The translations under genes and the position numbers were made by a program. Below, piece after piece: positions 53,201 to 61,572 of a stretch of 64,000 nt of DNA (position 1 is the first letter of the stretch; each line of letters opens with the position of its first letter). Source of the stretch: Vibrio syngnathi (GTDB lineage: Bacteria; Pseudomonadota; Gammaproteobacteria; Enterobacterales; Vibrionaceae); the NCBI RefSeq assembly GCF_002119525.1, contig NZ_CP017917.1, positions 930,001-994,000 on the forward strand. Reading direction: 5' to 3'. Below the pieces are notes generated by a model, which was not told the origin of the DNA, did no database searches, and was given only the letters and a program-made list of their open reading frames with translations.

Positions 53201-53513
53201 AACAAAGGCAGGTTACTCATTTGAAATCGCAGACAACGGGCAAATCGCCGTCGATATGTACCAAAACGACAGTAGCTTCGACCTTATTCTCATGGATTGC
53301 ATGATGCCTGTTATGGATGGCTTTACTGCGACCAAAGAGATCCGAGAGCATGAGAAAAACCTAGGCTTATGCAAAACTCCTATCATCGCGTTAACCGCCA
53401 GTGTTATTGATGATGATATTCAAAAGTGCTTCGATTCAGGCATGGATGGATACGTCGCAAAGCCAGTAAGGAAAGAAAAGCTATTCCATCAAATAGAAAG
53501 TGCGACTTGTTAG
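50286..53513 (+). CDS. Hybrid histidine kinase with two receivers
   Basis: 1,075-residue membrane sensor. Spans at about 15-33 and 298-320 enclose a helical periplasmic sensor. A HAMP-like stretch and a heptad-repeat coiled coil lead to the kinase: H-box [11 protein letters not shown] (His419), N-box [17 protein letters not shown] and [11 protein letters not shown] degenerate receiver-like spacer (about 645-770) precedes two full receivers (VEDN, D835 and VEDN, D1004, both [26 protein letters not shown]). No Hpt domain; the separate Hpt protein at 18546 may serve it. The start at 50286 (MSTLTVW) is preferred over the open GTG at 50166, which would add 40 residues. Ten bases separate it from the PstS-like gene. 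Confidence 0.9.
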   Translation: MSTLTVWNNLSVKHKLFGLVLLPISLLLFLAGRQAYFLTTQLNDFERTNQLAIYLEDISVLYRSTLAPNTEQFVNRSAKVNAELQALSPSIFLNSSEEVNQLLADFSEATLSTMKTTDSFDKLDAIEWQSDLYQQLLLAIEKVPFDITKREIQQHLTALQQIEWLMFWSNEEFKLSASLFDIYQNHQEYDSELAELVESLNARQVLFLERFVSLNANAHQVSLMVEVFKDEAFMKSQEMRHALHSASTLSTLTPQEITTGLNAMSARLSLLQNLGDVIKQEFQAEVGQAISDAQTERTLFISIVTLLAATVMGLTLSLAKQVTNNLGLVLRFLKSENDDTRPSLDKLIQGKDELSLFAQQVERLTIEREHAKEKLTIAKEDAERAKEDAEEAKEDAEEAKDHAIQASKAKSSFLANMSHEIRTPLNGVIGISEILSDTPLTPTQRDYVDTIETSSQLLLSLINDILDFSKIESGMLLISPHSASIRESIYDIASIVAPKAKEQKISVNVDISPDTPARVMIDDHRLRQILMNFMSNAVKFTAEGGVTLSIKTLEQSNDNVTIRFAVRDTGIGIDKQQQKQIFEPFAQEDDSTTRQFGGTGLGLAISTQLVELMGGQIQLDSVKGEGSCFYFDLALPIDLMLPKPSTATADIYVLGNANMLSKRIEWDLNLYGLKVTQLTSDTAEVTQRLTTQKHNRPITVIFAEDDTFHASDYTSDLDKLHQNGITICLIRSFLSEPADIGDCVTAQVSQPLLGLRLIKAVELCDTRSLFELSEASEPSLEIQHKVLIVEDNKINQKIAGLHVGKSGFEFEFANNGQEAVDMFTANPHYAVILMDCMMPVMDGFEATSNIRRVEKETNASRRIPIIALTASVIDDDIQKCFDVGMDDYVPKPFKFEMLKEKVLAAVEAMPLPTTYKTKSAKKTATVTPIINAAAAKRTLPEEKVQNTVPSKSERILLVEDNRVNQKVASVMLTKAGYSFEIADNGQIAVDMYQNDSSFDLILMDCMMPVMDGFTATKEIREHEKNLGLCKTPIIALTASVIDDDIQKCFDSGMDGYVAKPVRKEKLFHQIESATC
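51420..51482 (+). repeat. 21-bp in-frame tandem repeat in the kinase signalling helix
   Basis: Three 21-bp units (AAAGAAGACGCCGAAGAAGCC, the first diverged) code for KEDAEEA heptads directly before the H-box. Gain or loss of a unit would lengthen the coiled coil by exactly one heptad without changing its register. Confidence 0.9.
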
Positions 53514-53522
53514 GAGAAACCC

Positions 53523-53999
53523 ATGGATTGGATAAAAACAATAAAAACGCTCCAGTGCAAAGCTGTGCTGACCGCGGCAATAGGGCTGTTAGCAAGTTTA
53601 CTTCTTGTTAACCCTGCTCATGCCGCGGACGATTACGCCATATTCTCTTTAGATTCCGAATTTGAAGCGTTATCAATTAACAAAGCAAGAAAACTCTACA
53701 GAGGAAAAACCAAGCGTCTCAATGGCAAGCGTATAGAACTGTCTGATTGGCCTGAAAATAGCGTCGAGAGAGAGAAATTTTATCAACTTTTACTTGGAAA
53801 GAACGCCGCTCAAATGAATGCACACTGGGCTGGGCTGTCTTTCTCAGGAAAAGCTCGTTACCCGCGGGAGATCAAAACGGCCTCAACAGACAGTTTAGTC
53901 GACTGGTTAAACGACAAACCAAACCGTATTGGTTATTCCCCACTCTCTTCGGTTCCTGAAAACGCCAATGTTCTATACGTTATAAGTTCGGAGAAATAA
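53523..53999 (+). CDS. Small PstS-like periplasmic protein
   Basis: 158 residues with a signal peptide (cleavage after AHAAD, about residue 35). The mature part has the look of one lobe of phosphate-type solute-binding proteins (KLYRGKTKRLNGKRIELSDW near the start, RIGYSPLSSVPENANVLYV near the end). At about 120 residues it is too short for a normal two-lobe transporter receptor. GGAG stands before the ATG. No transporter genes are near. Lying between a hybrid kinase and a barrel protein, it more probably acts as a ligand-binding sensor accessory than in uptake. Confidence 0.75.
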   Translation: MDWIKTIKTLQCKAVLTAAIGLLASLLLVNPAHAADDYAIFSLDSEFEALSINKARKLYRGKTKRLNGKRIELSDWPENSVEREKFYQLLLGKNAAQMNAHWAGLSFSGKARYPREIKTASTDSLVDWLNDKPNRIGYSPLSSVPENANVLYVISSEK

Positions 54000-54000
54000 T

Positions 54001-55053
54001 ATGAAAAGAATAATTACGTCAGTGCTATGTGCTTCAATTGCTTCTCCGGCTTTCGCTATTATTGAACTTACCGATAATTTTTCGTTAAGCGGATTTGGTT
54101 CTACCTCTTGGGCAACATCAGATAATGATTCCCCTTTAATCATCAACCGTGGTTTTACCGATGAAAATTGTTATGACTGTGATACCACCTTTGGGGTCCA
54201 GCTTGACTACTTCTACAACTCATTTAAGGCTTCCGTGCAAGTTGTCAAACCACCCCAATATGATTGGAGTGACCCACAACTCGAGTGGGCTTATCTTGGC
54301 TATGAGTTTAATAACTTTGATGTGAGTATTGGTCGTCTAAGGCTTCCCCTGTTTCTAGCTTCTGAATACTATTATGTTGGCCAAGCCTATATGACGGCAA
54401 GACCACCAACAGAGGTGTATAACAGCGTTCTAGGTATTACCGCTTTCAACGGTGTTAAAGTGAGTTGGACTCATGATGTAAGCGACGAAGCGACCTTGTT
54501 ACTATCTCCATTCTTCGGAATCAAAGATAAGAATGAAGTCGACTTCAATTCGACAACCGAGTTGGAGTTTGAAACGAATCGAATGTTTGGTGGTAACCTA
54601 CAACTAAGCGGTGACAATTATCGTTGGAACCTATCCTTCCTTGATTCAAATTTCGATCAAACGACAAAAATTAAAAACGTTGGCGCCCTTCCTACAGCAG
54701 AGAATCAACACATCCAACTTTGGTCGCTTGGCACTGAATATGAATTTGGCCAAGCCGTATTTTCGAGCGAAGGTCAAATCAGTGACGTTTCTTCATCAAT
54801 GTACGCCAGCCTTGGTTACCACTTAGGATCATTCACACCTTACGTGGTTTACGGCGCACAATTTAACGCCAATGAACACTTAGAAGGAAATAGCTACTTA
54901 ATTGGTGTCGATTACGATTTACTACCAAATGTATCTATCAATGGTGAAATGCAATTCTTCGAAACTCGCAGGTCAAACGGTGCCTTTATTGATTCACCTA
55001 AAACGGATAAAGATGCGTTGCTCTATACCATAATGTTGAGTTTCGTTTTCTAA
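54001..55053 (+). CDS. Outer-membrane beta-barrel (porin-like)
   Basis: 350 residues: signal peptide (cleavage after AFA, residue 19), then alternating amphipathic strands and a C-terminal phenylalanine (LSFVF), the Bam recognition signal of outer-membrane proteins. Two cysteines (CYDC) in an early loop may bond. It starts one base after the PstS-like gene, so it is the last gene of the kinase operon. The pairing of small PstS-like protein and porin recurs, to my memory, beside sensor genes in marine gammaproteobacteria. Function in this system is unknown. Confidence 0.8.
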   Translation: MKRIITSVLCASIASPAFAIIELTDNFSLSGFGSTSWATSDNDSPLIINRGFTDENCYDCDTTFGVQLDYFYNSFKASVQVVKPPQYDWSDPQLEWAYLGYEFNNFDVSIGRLRLPLFLASEYYYVGQAYMTARPPTEVYNSVLGITAFNGVKVSWTHDVSDEATLLLSPFFGIKDKNEVDFNSTTELEFETNRMFGGNLQLSGDNYRWNLSFLDSNFDQTTKIKNVGALPTAENQHIQLWSLGTEYEFGQAVFSSEGQISDVSSSMYASLGYHLGSFTPYVVYGAQFNANEHLEGNSYLIGVDYDLLPNVSINGEMQFFETRRSNGAFIDSPKTDKDALLYTIMLSFVF

Positions 55054-55094
55054 CTTAAATTCAAATCAATGGTCATTTACGCCAATTAGAATAC

Positions 55095-55128
55095 AAAAAG
55101 CCAGCCGAAACATTTTCGACTGGCTTTT
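55095..55128. terminator. Bidirectional terminator
   Basis: Stem AAAAGCCAGCCGAAA / TTTCGACTGGCTTTT with a four-base loop, T-runs on both strands. It separates the convergent barrel-protein gene and HEAT/TPR gene. Confidence 0.92.
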
Positions 55129-55161
55129 CATTAGCAGCTTCTCTATTCACTCATACAAATA

Positions 55162-56238
55162 TTATGAGCTTGGCGCTACTCGCTTCTCTTTCAGCTGATC
55201 AATAACGTAACCCGGTGCCACTTTTGAAAGCTCTACTAAGCATTCGTCAGTTTTCTCATTACCGTAGCGTACGTAAATGTCACATACTGCGTATAGCTGC
55301 TCTGGAGAGCCAGAAATCAGGTATGCTTTTTCAAAAGACTGGGTCGACTTATCGATATCTAACGCTTCTTGCAACACTCCATTTAAGTACCAGTAGTAGC
55401 TGTTATCTTTGGCAAGTTCTGCTGCTACTTCAATCTCTTTGGCTGCTTCCGCTTTGTCTTCAAGGCGAACCAGAGTTAGAGATTTAGAGTAATGCATCGC
55501 TGCGTTGTCTGGAACGCTCTTCAAACCGCGGTCTAATACTTCAACCGCTTGTTGATCTTTATTCTGAGCTCGGAAGTTATCCGCGTAGCTCAGCCAAACT
55601 TGAGGGTCTTTCTGGTGAGTATTAATCAACTCAAGATAAATCGTTTCCGCTTTATCCCATTCATTGTGCCAACGGAGCACGTCAGCGAACAACAATTGAT
55701 ACTTTTCAGATTCTTGTGATTCCAAGAATGTGATTAACTCAGCGACAGGTTGTTCAATTTGTGCTTTCTGTTCTTTATCTAACGTATTGTAATCACGTAC
55801 TAAGTTCGATGTTGCCGAGTGACGAACCATAGAATCTGTATCGCTCAGCAAAGGTGAAACTAACGCCCAACGATGCTCAAGTTGATATGGCGAAGAACCG
55901 ATAATCGAAGCCTCACGAACTTCAGGGTTTTGATCTTTCAAACCTCTTGCCACCGCCACCAGCGCATTCTGGCTTGGGTATGAAGCAAGCTCTTGCAGTG
56001 CACCTGTACGATTTTCTATAGATTGGTTCTGATCTTGTGCCATGTAAGACAACTGTTGAATACGGGTTTGTGTGTCCGTCATTTCGAGCACTTGATTGAT
56101 ATTTTTTGCCGGTGCGTCAACAGTTTGCTGAACGCTATTCGCAGCTATCGCAGACGTTGAAATCATTGCGGACGTTGAAACCAATGCGGACGTTGAAACT
56201 AATAAGGCAACTGCCGTCGCCAAACTCTTCTTCATCAT
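55162..56238 (-). CDS. Exported HEAT/TPR repeat protein
   Basis: 358 residues. The signal peptide (to about residue 33, AIAANS) contains three copies of a TSA-type hexapeptide. Residues 70-150 are HEAT-like (PEVREASIIG, DSMVRHSATSNLV), residues 195-330 are TPR-like (KAETIYLELINTHQKDPQVW, ALDIDKSTQSFEKAYLI). It is probably a periplasmic scaffold. It follows the radical SAM maturase gene by 87 bases on the same strand, so the two may be cotranscribed. No enzymatic motif. Confidence 0.8.
   Translation of the reverse strand: MMKKSLATAVALLVSTSALVSTSAMISTSAIAANSVQQTVDAPAKNINQVLEMTDTQTRIQQLSYMAQDQNQSIENRTGALQELASYPSQNALVAVARGLKDQNPEVREASIIGSSPYQLEHRWALVSPLLSDTDSMVRHSATSNLVRDYNTLDKEQKAQIEQPVAELITFLESQESEKYQLLFADVLRWHNEWDKAETIYLELINTHQKDPQVWLSYADNFRAQNKDQQAVEVLDRGLKSVPDNAAMHYSKSLTLVRLEDKAEAAKEIEVAAELAKDNSYYWYLNGVLQEALDIDKSTQSFEKAYLISGSPEQLYAVCDIYVRYGNEKTDECLVELSKVAPGYVIDQLKEKRVAPSS
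56150..56203 (-). repeat. 18-bp tandem repeat inside a signal peptide (3 copies)
   Basis: Three 18-bp units (e.g. GCGGACGTTGAAACCAAT on the plus strand) code for STSALV / STSAMI / STSAIA in the hydrophobic core of the signal peptide. Copy number would change signal-peptide length in steps of six residues. Confidence 0.9.
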
Positions 56239-56325
56239 AGTATTACCTTAAACTGGAGAACTTAGCCTTTCCTTAGACTCGTATCTGATTAAATTTGTCT
56301 TGGATCTGTTGACCCAAAAAACGAG

Positions 56326-57657
56326 TTAAAACTTGGTCTCGAACGTAGCTTGTTGCGCCTGTTTTGCTCGATGAGCCATCAATACTGAATCACTGAATTT
56401 GCCATGAGCCACTGGGTGCCCCATCGCACGAGCGATATAAGCCATCGACTTGTCGACATGAGAGAAGAACTTGTGCCAACCTGCACATAAGTAGTTCAAG
56501 CCCGGTTCGCCTGTGCGAGTTTTGATAAAGCGGTTTTTAGGGCATTCACCGTGACAAGCAAACTTGTAATCACACAGCTGACATTGGCTGGTCATTGTGC
56601 GTGATTTAGCAAAGCCAAACTTTTGCTGTGATGCGCTATACGCCAAATCATCAAGTTTTTCGTGATGAATATTGCCAATTTTGTATTCAGGGTAAACATA
56701 GTGGTCGCATGAGAATACATCGCCATTAGGCTCCATCGCGAGGCCTTTACCGCATATCTCATTCAGAGTGCAAAGCGGGTTAGGACGCCCTATCCATGTT
56801 TCTAAACTTGCTTCAAAATACTGCACGAACACTTTACCGATGTCGTTCTTTGCCCATTCGTCAAACACAGAAATCAGGAAGTTACCCCAAGCTAAGTCCG
56901 ACACACACCACGATTCCATGATCGAGTCTTTATGGCCGGGGATCAGACGCTTATCGCCTTGTTTTAGCTGCTCACTCACCTGGGATGTTTGTGGTGCAAC
57001 CGTTCTAAAGGTTTTTGGCTCAACGATAGGAATAAACTGCATTTGCGGTGACTTCACCACATCGCGTAGGAAGCGATACACTTCTAGCGCATTCTGACTG
57101 GTTAGGTTGTTCACGCAGGTTAGAGTTGCGAATTTGACTTGATGTTTATGTAGCAGATCGACGGCTGCCATCACTTGCTTAAATGTGCCACGTCCTGCTC
57201 TGTTGACACGATACGCGTTGTGCAGCATTTCAGGGCCATCAATACTTAAACCGATCAGAAAATTGTTCTTTGCTAAGAAACGACCCCAGTCGTCATTCAA
57301 TAATGTGCCATTGGTTTGTAGATCGTTTGAGATCAACACACCTTCAGGTTGGTACTTTTTCTGTAGCTCAACCACTCTTTCAAAGTACGCTAACCCCAGC
57401 ATAGTCGGCTCGCCACCCTGCCATGAGAAGATAATTTCAGGCGTGTTTTGACCTTCGATGTATTGTCGGATGTAGGTTTCTAACGTTTCATCATCCATTC
57501 TTGGAGAACTGCCTTTCTTGTACTCCAACAAATCCTGCTTACTTAGGTAGTAACAATATTTACAGTCAATGTTGCACGCTGCGCCAATCGGCTTAGCCAT
57601 GACATGCAAGCGCTTAGACGCTTTACCGTTGTATTGTGGACCTTGAGTAATATGCAT
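56326..57657 (-). CDS. Anaerobic sulfatase-maturase-type radical SAM/SPASM enzyme
   Basis: 443-residue cytoplasmic iron-sulfur enzyme. The radical SAM motif CNIDCKYC gives Cys28, Cys32 and Cys35. The SAM-binding GGEPTM motif follows, and the C-terminal SPASM region has many cysteines (CTLNEICGKG, SCDHYVYP, CQLCDYKFACHGECP, LCAGW) for two more clusters. Full-length similarity is to anSME (AslB/ChuR), which oxidises a Cys or Ser of sulfatases to formylglycine without oxygen. No sulfatase with the CxPxR or SxPxR signature is in the window, so its target is either elsewhere or unusual. It is divergent from the formylglycine-enzyme-fold gene. Confidence 0.92.
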   Translation of the reverse strand: MHITQGPQYNGKASKRLHVMAKPIGAACNIDCKYCYYLSKQDLLEYKKGSSPRMDDETLETYIRQYIEGQNTPEIIFSWQGGEPTMLGLAYFERVVELQKKYQPEGVLISNDLQTNGTLLNDDWGRFLAKNNFLIGLSIDGPEMLHNAYRVNRAGRGTFKQVMAAVDLLHKHQVKFATLTCVNNLTSQNALEVYRFLRDVVKSPQMQFIPIVEPKTFRTVAPQTSQVSEQLKQGDKRLIPGHKDSIMESWCVSDLAWGNFLISVFDEWAKNDIGKVFVQYFEASLETWIGRPNPLCTLNEICGKGLAMEPNGDVFSCDHYVYPEYKIGNIHHEKLDDLAYSASQQKFGFAKSRTMTSQCQLCDYKFACHGECPKNRFIKTRTGEPGLNYLCAGWHKFFSHVDKSMAYIARAMGHPVAHGKFSDSVLMAHRAKQAQQATFETKF

Positions 57658-57794
57658 GATTTACCTACCTATTTTAGTATTCTGGGCCCATCATAATTCC
57701 TATTCGATCAAGTGACATGTTATACCCTTTATAACCAATAGGAATGACCTTAAACGTTAGAATTAAACCCTATTTCGAACATCTGAGGCACGTG

Positions 57795-58583
57795 ATGAAA
57801 TTTTTAAATTACAAACAATTAGCTGCGATCAGCAGCGTCACTATGACTATTTTCCTAAGCGGCTGTGCGAGCGTGCCTACACACCCTATCGCCCAACAAA
57901 TCGACCAAGAAATGGTGCTAGTTGAAGGTGGTACATTCACCATGGGTTCGAACGATCCACAAGCGACCAAAGCAGAACGACCAGCACGAGATATAACTGT
58001 AGATAGTTTCTACATTGCGAAGTTTGAGGTGACTCAAGAATTGTTCGAATCGGTGATGGGTTCATCTCTCAGTTATTTCCAAAACCCACAAGTTCCGGTC
58101 AACAACTTAAGTTGGCAACAGGCGAACTACTTCGTTGAGCAATTAAACGAACTTACTGGTGCAGAATACCGCCTGCCGACGGAAGCAGAATGGGAGTTTG
58201 CAGCGAAAGGTGGCAACAAAAGCGAAGGCTATACTTACAGTGGTTCCAATAACTTAGATGATGTTGCGTGGTACTCAGCAAATTCTAAAAATAGCGCACA
58301 TCCAGTCGGGCTAAAGAAACCAAATGAACTAGGCTTATATGACATGACAGGAAACGTGGGCGAGTTTGTTATCGATGCCTTCGACGACACCTTCTACAGA
58401 TTCGGTCCAACAGACAACCCTAACAACGCAAAACACAGCGACGTTGGTTTATCACATAAATCGGTTCGTGGTGGCAGCTTTGCTTATGACGAAGATGAAT
58501 CAGAAAGTTACCGCCGTGACTTTGCCAGTCAATCAATCACCATGTCGGACATGGGCTTACGCCTAGTGAAGGACGCAAACTAG
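57795..58583 (+). CDS. Formylglycine-enzyme-fold lipoprotein lacking catalytic cysteines
   Basis: 262 residues from the ATG at 57795 (GAGG 8 bases upstream; the open frame begins at 57744). Lipobox FLSGC, then the SUMF1/FGE-sulfatase fold: MVLVEGGTFTMGSNDP, ITVDSFYIAKFEVTQELF, YRLPTEAEWEFAAKGG, LYDMTGNVGEFV, SVRGGSF. True formylglycine-generating enzymes have two cysteines after RGGSW; here the stretch is RGGSFAYDEDESESYRR with none. So it is not an oxidase of that type, but resembles other SUMF1-fold proteins such as PvdO. Anchored in the envelope, role unknown. Confidence 0.88.
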   Translation: MKFLNYKQLAAISSVTMTIFLSGCASVPTHPIAQQIDQEMVLVEGGTFTMGSNDPQATKAERPARDITVDSFYIAKFEVTQELFESVMGSSLSYFQNPQVPVNNLSWQQANYFVEQLNELTGAEYRLPTEAEWEFAAKGGNKSEGYTYSGSNNLDDVAWYSANSKNSAHPVGLKKPNELGLYDMTGNVGEFVIDAFDDTFYRFGPTDNPNNAKHSDVGLSHKSVRGGSFAYDEDESESYRRDFASQSITMSDMGLRLVKDAN

Positions 58584-58596
58584 CAGAACACCCCCA

Positions 58597-58634
58597 TGGT
58601 TGCTAAACAAAGGACAGCCTCTGTTCAGCAACCA
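58597..58634 (+). other. Imperfect long hairpin between the SUMF1-fold and phosphatase genes
   Basis: TGGTTGCT...AGCAACCA with inner pairing (AACA/TGTT, AGG/CCT) makes a stem-loop of about 38 bases. No T-run follows. It could slow transcription or protect the upstream mRNA. Confidence 0.55.
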
Positions 58635-58681
58635 ATCCATGTCATTTTGAATAACGAAATCACATCGAATAAGGACACTCT

Positions 58682-60364
58682 ATGCAATACACCAAACTTT
58701 CAGGACTTACACTCGCGTTACTCTGTGCCTTCCCAGCATCCGCTGCGGATAAACCCGATCTAGTCCTTCAAATCACGGTAGATGGCCTGCGTGCAGACCT
58801 AATCGAACGCTACAAACACAACTTCGGCGAGGGTGGATTTCGTTACCTAATGGATGATGGTACTTACTACACCAACGCGAACTACCAACATGGCAACACG
58901 GAAACGATCGTGGGCCATGTGTCGCTTGCAACAGGTGCGCCACCGAGCGTACACGGCATGGTAGGTAACGTTTGGTATGACCGTAGCGAAGAACGTTTGG
59001 TGTATAACGTAGAAGACGGCAACTACAAAATGCTAACCTCTGGTGCGGGTGTCGACAAGGCAACTGAGATCGACCCAACGCAGAAGACAGCACAGGGCGA
59101 TGGGCGATCTCCAGAGCCTATACTTGCCACCACGTTTGGTGACGAGCTGACAATTTCCAATAGTGGCAAATCAAAAGTATTCGGTGTATCCGTGAAAGAC
59201 CGCGGCGCAATCTCATTGGCGGGACACAGTGGTAAAGCCTTCTGGTTCTCCAAAGCGCAATCTGAGTTTGTCACCAGCAACTATTACTACGACGAGTATC
59301 CAGATTGGGTATCACGTTGGAACGAGAAAGCGATTGCTGCTCAGTATTCCAAACAGAAGTGGGAGCTCTCGTTGCCACGTGAGAAGTACACGTTGCAAGA
59401 ACACGATACCAAGCACAAAGTGAAACTCGGTGATTTCCAACGCACCTTCCCCCATCCATACGGCCCTGCGAGTTACAAGTACTACAGCACCACCCTAACC
59501 GTCAGCCCGGCTGGTGATGAAATCACGGAAAACTTTGCAAGTACACTGTTGATGCAAGAGAAGCTAGGCCAAGGTGACGTGACCGATTACCTGTCGGTGA
59601 GTTTCTCATCAAACGACTACGTGGTGCACTTATACGGCCCTGAAAGCCTAGAAACAGAAGACAACCTCATTCGACTTGATAAGACGATCGCTAAGCTTCT
59701 TAAAACCGTTGATAACCAAGTTGGGCTAAAAAATACATTAATTGTATTGTCTGCCGATCATGGTGTGCCTGAATCTTCACCTGCGGCAAATGCGCTTGGC
59801 TTCAATCAAGCTCAATACTTCAACAAAGACACACTGCTCTCGAGTGGCGTAGAAAAAAGATTGAAGGATCAATTTGGTTTATCCAAAGACGCCATTCGCT
59901 TGTACGCTCAACCTTACATTTATCTGAATCACGATTTAATCGCAGAGATGAAACTCGATCTGGCTAAAGTACAGGAAGCGATCGCCGATGAAATAGCGAA
60001 GGTCAAGGGTGTAGCGTTTGCAGTATCAAGCAGCGATATTGCAGCGAACCGAGTGCCTGATACTCATGTGATGCAGCTAATAAAAAACAACTACCACCCT
60101 GCTCGCTCTGGTGACGTGTATGTGGTATTTGCACCGCGTAGCTACATTAACGACATGGAAGGCCTGCAAATCGCCTCTACACATGGTTCGCCATGGAAGT
60201 ACGATACGCATGTCCCTGTAATCTTCGCAGGCTACGATGTTGAAGCTCAGAAGGTATCACGAGCAGTGACGCCATATGACATTGCGCCAACGCTATCGAA
60301 CAAACTGGGGATCACACAACCAAGTGGGTCAATTGGAGAGGTACTACAAGAGATCACTGAGTAG
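58682..60364 (+). CDS. PafA-like alkaline phosphatase superfamily enzyme
   Basis: 560-residue periplasmic metalloenzyme with a signal peptide (cleavage after SAADK, residue 21). Motifs: metal-binding D in QITVDGLRAD, nucleophile threonine T75 in TETIVGHVSLATGAPPSVHG, VLSADHGVPES, and HGSPWKYDTHVPVIFAG with the last zinc histidines. A Thr nucleophile marks PafA-type phosphomonoesterases and phosphodiesterases, not sulfatases (Cys or Ser in CxPxR). It is thus not a substrate for the neighbouring maturase. TAAGGA lies before the ATG. Terminator at 60432. Confidence 0.9.
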   Translation: MQYTKLSGLTLALLCAFPASAADKPDLVLQITVDGLRADLIERYKHNFGEGGFRYLMDDGTYYTNANYQHGNTETIVGHVSLATGAPPSVHGMVGNVWYDRSEERLVYNVEDGNYKMLTSGAGVDKATEIDPTQKTAQGDGRSPEPILATTFGDELTISNSGKSKVFGVSVKDRGAISLAGHSGKAFWFSKAQSEFVTSNYYYDEYPDWVSRWNEKAIAAQYSKQKWELSLPREKYTLQEHDTKHKVKLGDFQRTFPHPYGPASYKYYSTTLTVSPAGDEITENFASTLLMQEKLGQGDVTDYLSVSFSSNDYVVHLYGPESLETEDNLIRLDKTIAKLLKTVDNQVGLKNTLIVLSADHGVPESSPAANALGFNQAQYFNKDTLLSSGVEKRLKDQFGLSKDAIRLYAQPYIYLNHDLIAEMKLDLAKVQEAIADEIAKVKGVAFAVSSSDIAANRVPDTHVMQLIKNNYHPARSGDVYVVFAPRSYINDMEGLQIASTHGSPWKYDTHVPVIFAGYDVEAQKVSRAVTPYDIAPTLSNKLGITQPSGSIGEVLQEITE

Positions 60365-60431
60365 ACTCAATCTCTAAGGTTTCGTGATCTAGATTTTGTC
60401 ACCTAGATTTCGAACCCATCACCCACTCAAG

Positions 60432-60490
60432 AAAAGAGCCGTTTATCATATTCAGACTGATTCAGTCGAAACCGATAAGCGGCTCTTTTT
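60432..60490 (+). terminator. Terminator of the phosphatase gene
   Basis: Long stem AAAAGAGCCGTTTATC / GATAAGCGGCTCTTTT with an inner GACTGA/TCAGTC hairpin and a T-run, 68 bases after the stop. Confidence 0.9.
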
Positions 60491-60588
60491 GATTGCCTGT
60501 ATTTAGGTCGTAATCCAATCAACGTTTGTTCGTGCTTGGAATAACGGCTATTCGCACAAACATGTTCCATTATTCCTCTCTTTAGAGG

Positions 60589-61494
60589 CTAACTTGATAT
60601 GTCTTTTGCTGCCGCTTTGATTTTAGCTCGTAACCACTTATGACTTGGTTCATTAGTGCGGCTTGGGTGCCAAATCATACACATATCGAGGTCTTCCAAT
60701 TCGAATGGTAGTGGTAGTGTCTTAACCGAGTACTTTTCAGAAAAACAACGCACCGATGACATAGGTAGCACTCCGATGTAATCAGAGCCCTCAATAACTG
60801 GCAGCATCTCAACCACGCCAGCAGCTCGATACACTATCCTACGCTTTTCCAAATCGCTAAAGTGTTCAGAGTTCAATAGGCTTTTTCGAGCGTGCCATTT
60901 AGAAATAACGACATGATCAAGCGCTAGAAACTGCTCCATATCAATAATATCGCCAATCTCGGGGTGACCCGATCGGCATACGACAACAAGTTCCTCAGTA
61001 GAGATCACTTCATGCTTAAGCATGGTTCTGCCTCTTGGCGTCATGTCTATGATCACATCATGTCGTTGTAACCTAAGATCGGATTCGTAATCCTCCGTAA
61101 ACAAAGGATGAACTTCCAATGCAATAGCAGGTGCAACTTGGCTGATCAACTGCATAACTCTTGGCATCAATTCGTAGCTTGCGGCTGATACACAGGCAAT
61201 AGAAAACACGCGACCTGATGTTTTAGGATCAAAGTCTCTCGAGGCCGATAGCGTAGAAGTGAAGTTTTTTAACGCGGCGGCCATTGCTGGGTAAATATCG
61301 ATCGCAAATGTCGTCGGCTCAACGCCTGAGGTGGTTCTGTGAAACAGTGGCTCATCATAAATATCACGAAGCCTAGCAAGTGCTTTACTCACTGCGGGTT
61401 GGCTGATGTTCATACGATTTGCAGCCCTAGACAAGTTCTGCTCTTCATAGATCGCGACAAATATAGGAATTAAATTGAGTTCAGTACTTTTCAT
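60589..61494 (-). CDS. LysR-family transcriptional regulator
   Basis: 301 residues. N-terminal HTH (IFVAIYEEQNLSRAANRMNISQPAVSKALARLRDIYDEPLFHR) of the LeuO/NodD-like branch, where the opening is LNLIPIFVAIYEE, then an effector-binding domain from about residue 95. It lies between the phosphatase gene and the Bat operon, facing away from the latter. Either may be its target; no effector can be named. Confidence 0.9.
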   Translation of the reverse strand: MKSTELNLIPIFVAIYEEQNLSRAANRMNISQPAVSKALARLRDIYDEPLFHRTTSGVEPTTFAIDIYPAMAAALKNFTSTLSASRDFDPKTSGRVFSIACVSAASYELMPRVMQLISQVAPAIALEVHPLFTEDYESDLRLQRHDVIIDMTPRGRTMLKHEVISTEELVVVCRSGHPEIGDIIDMEQFLALDHVVISKWHARKSLLNSEHFSDLEKRRIVYRAAGVVEMLPVIEGSDYIGVLPMSSVRCFSEKYSVKTLPLPFELEDLDMCMIWHPSRTNEPSHKWLRAKIKAAAKDISS

Positions 61495-61513
61495 ACAGTT
61501 CCATATTAAAGAA

Positions 61514-61540
61514 GCAGGTTCTCCATAGTAGAGAACCTGC
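61514..61540 (-). terminator. Probable terminator of the Bat operon
   Basis: Perfect 10-bp stem GCAGGTTCTC / GAGAACCTGC with a seven-base loop, 32 bases after the BatD stop; the minus strand then reads TTCTTTAA, a weak T-tract. Confidence 0.6.
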
Positions 61541-61572
61541 CGATTATGTTCGATGCGAATGACTAAAGTTTG

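Noticed and set aside
57795..58583. Formylglycine-generating enzyme
   Set aside because: The fold is present, but the two catalytic cysteines after RGGSF are absent.
58682..60364. Sulfatase
   Set aside because: No CxPxR or SxPxR motif; the nucleophile position is Thr75 as in PafA-type phosphatases.
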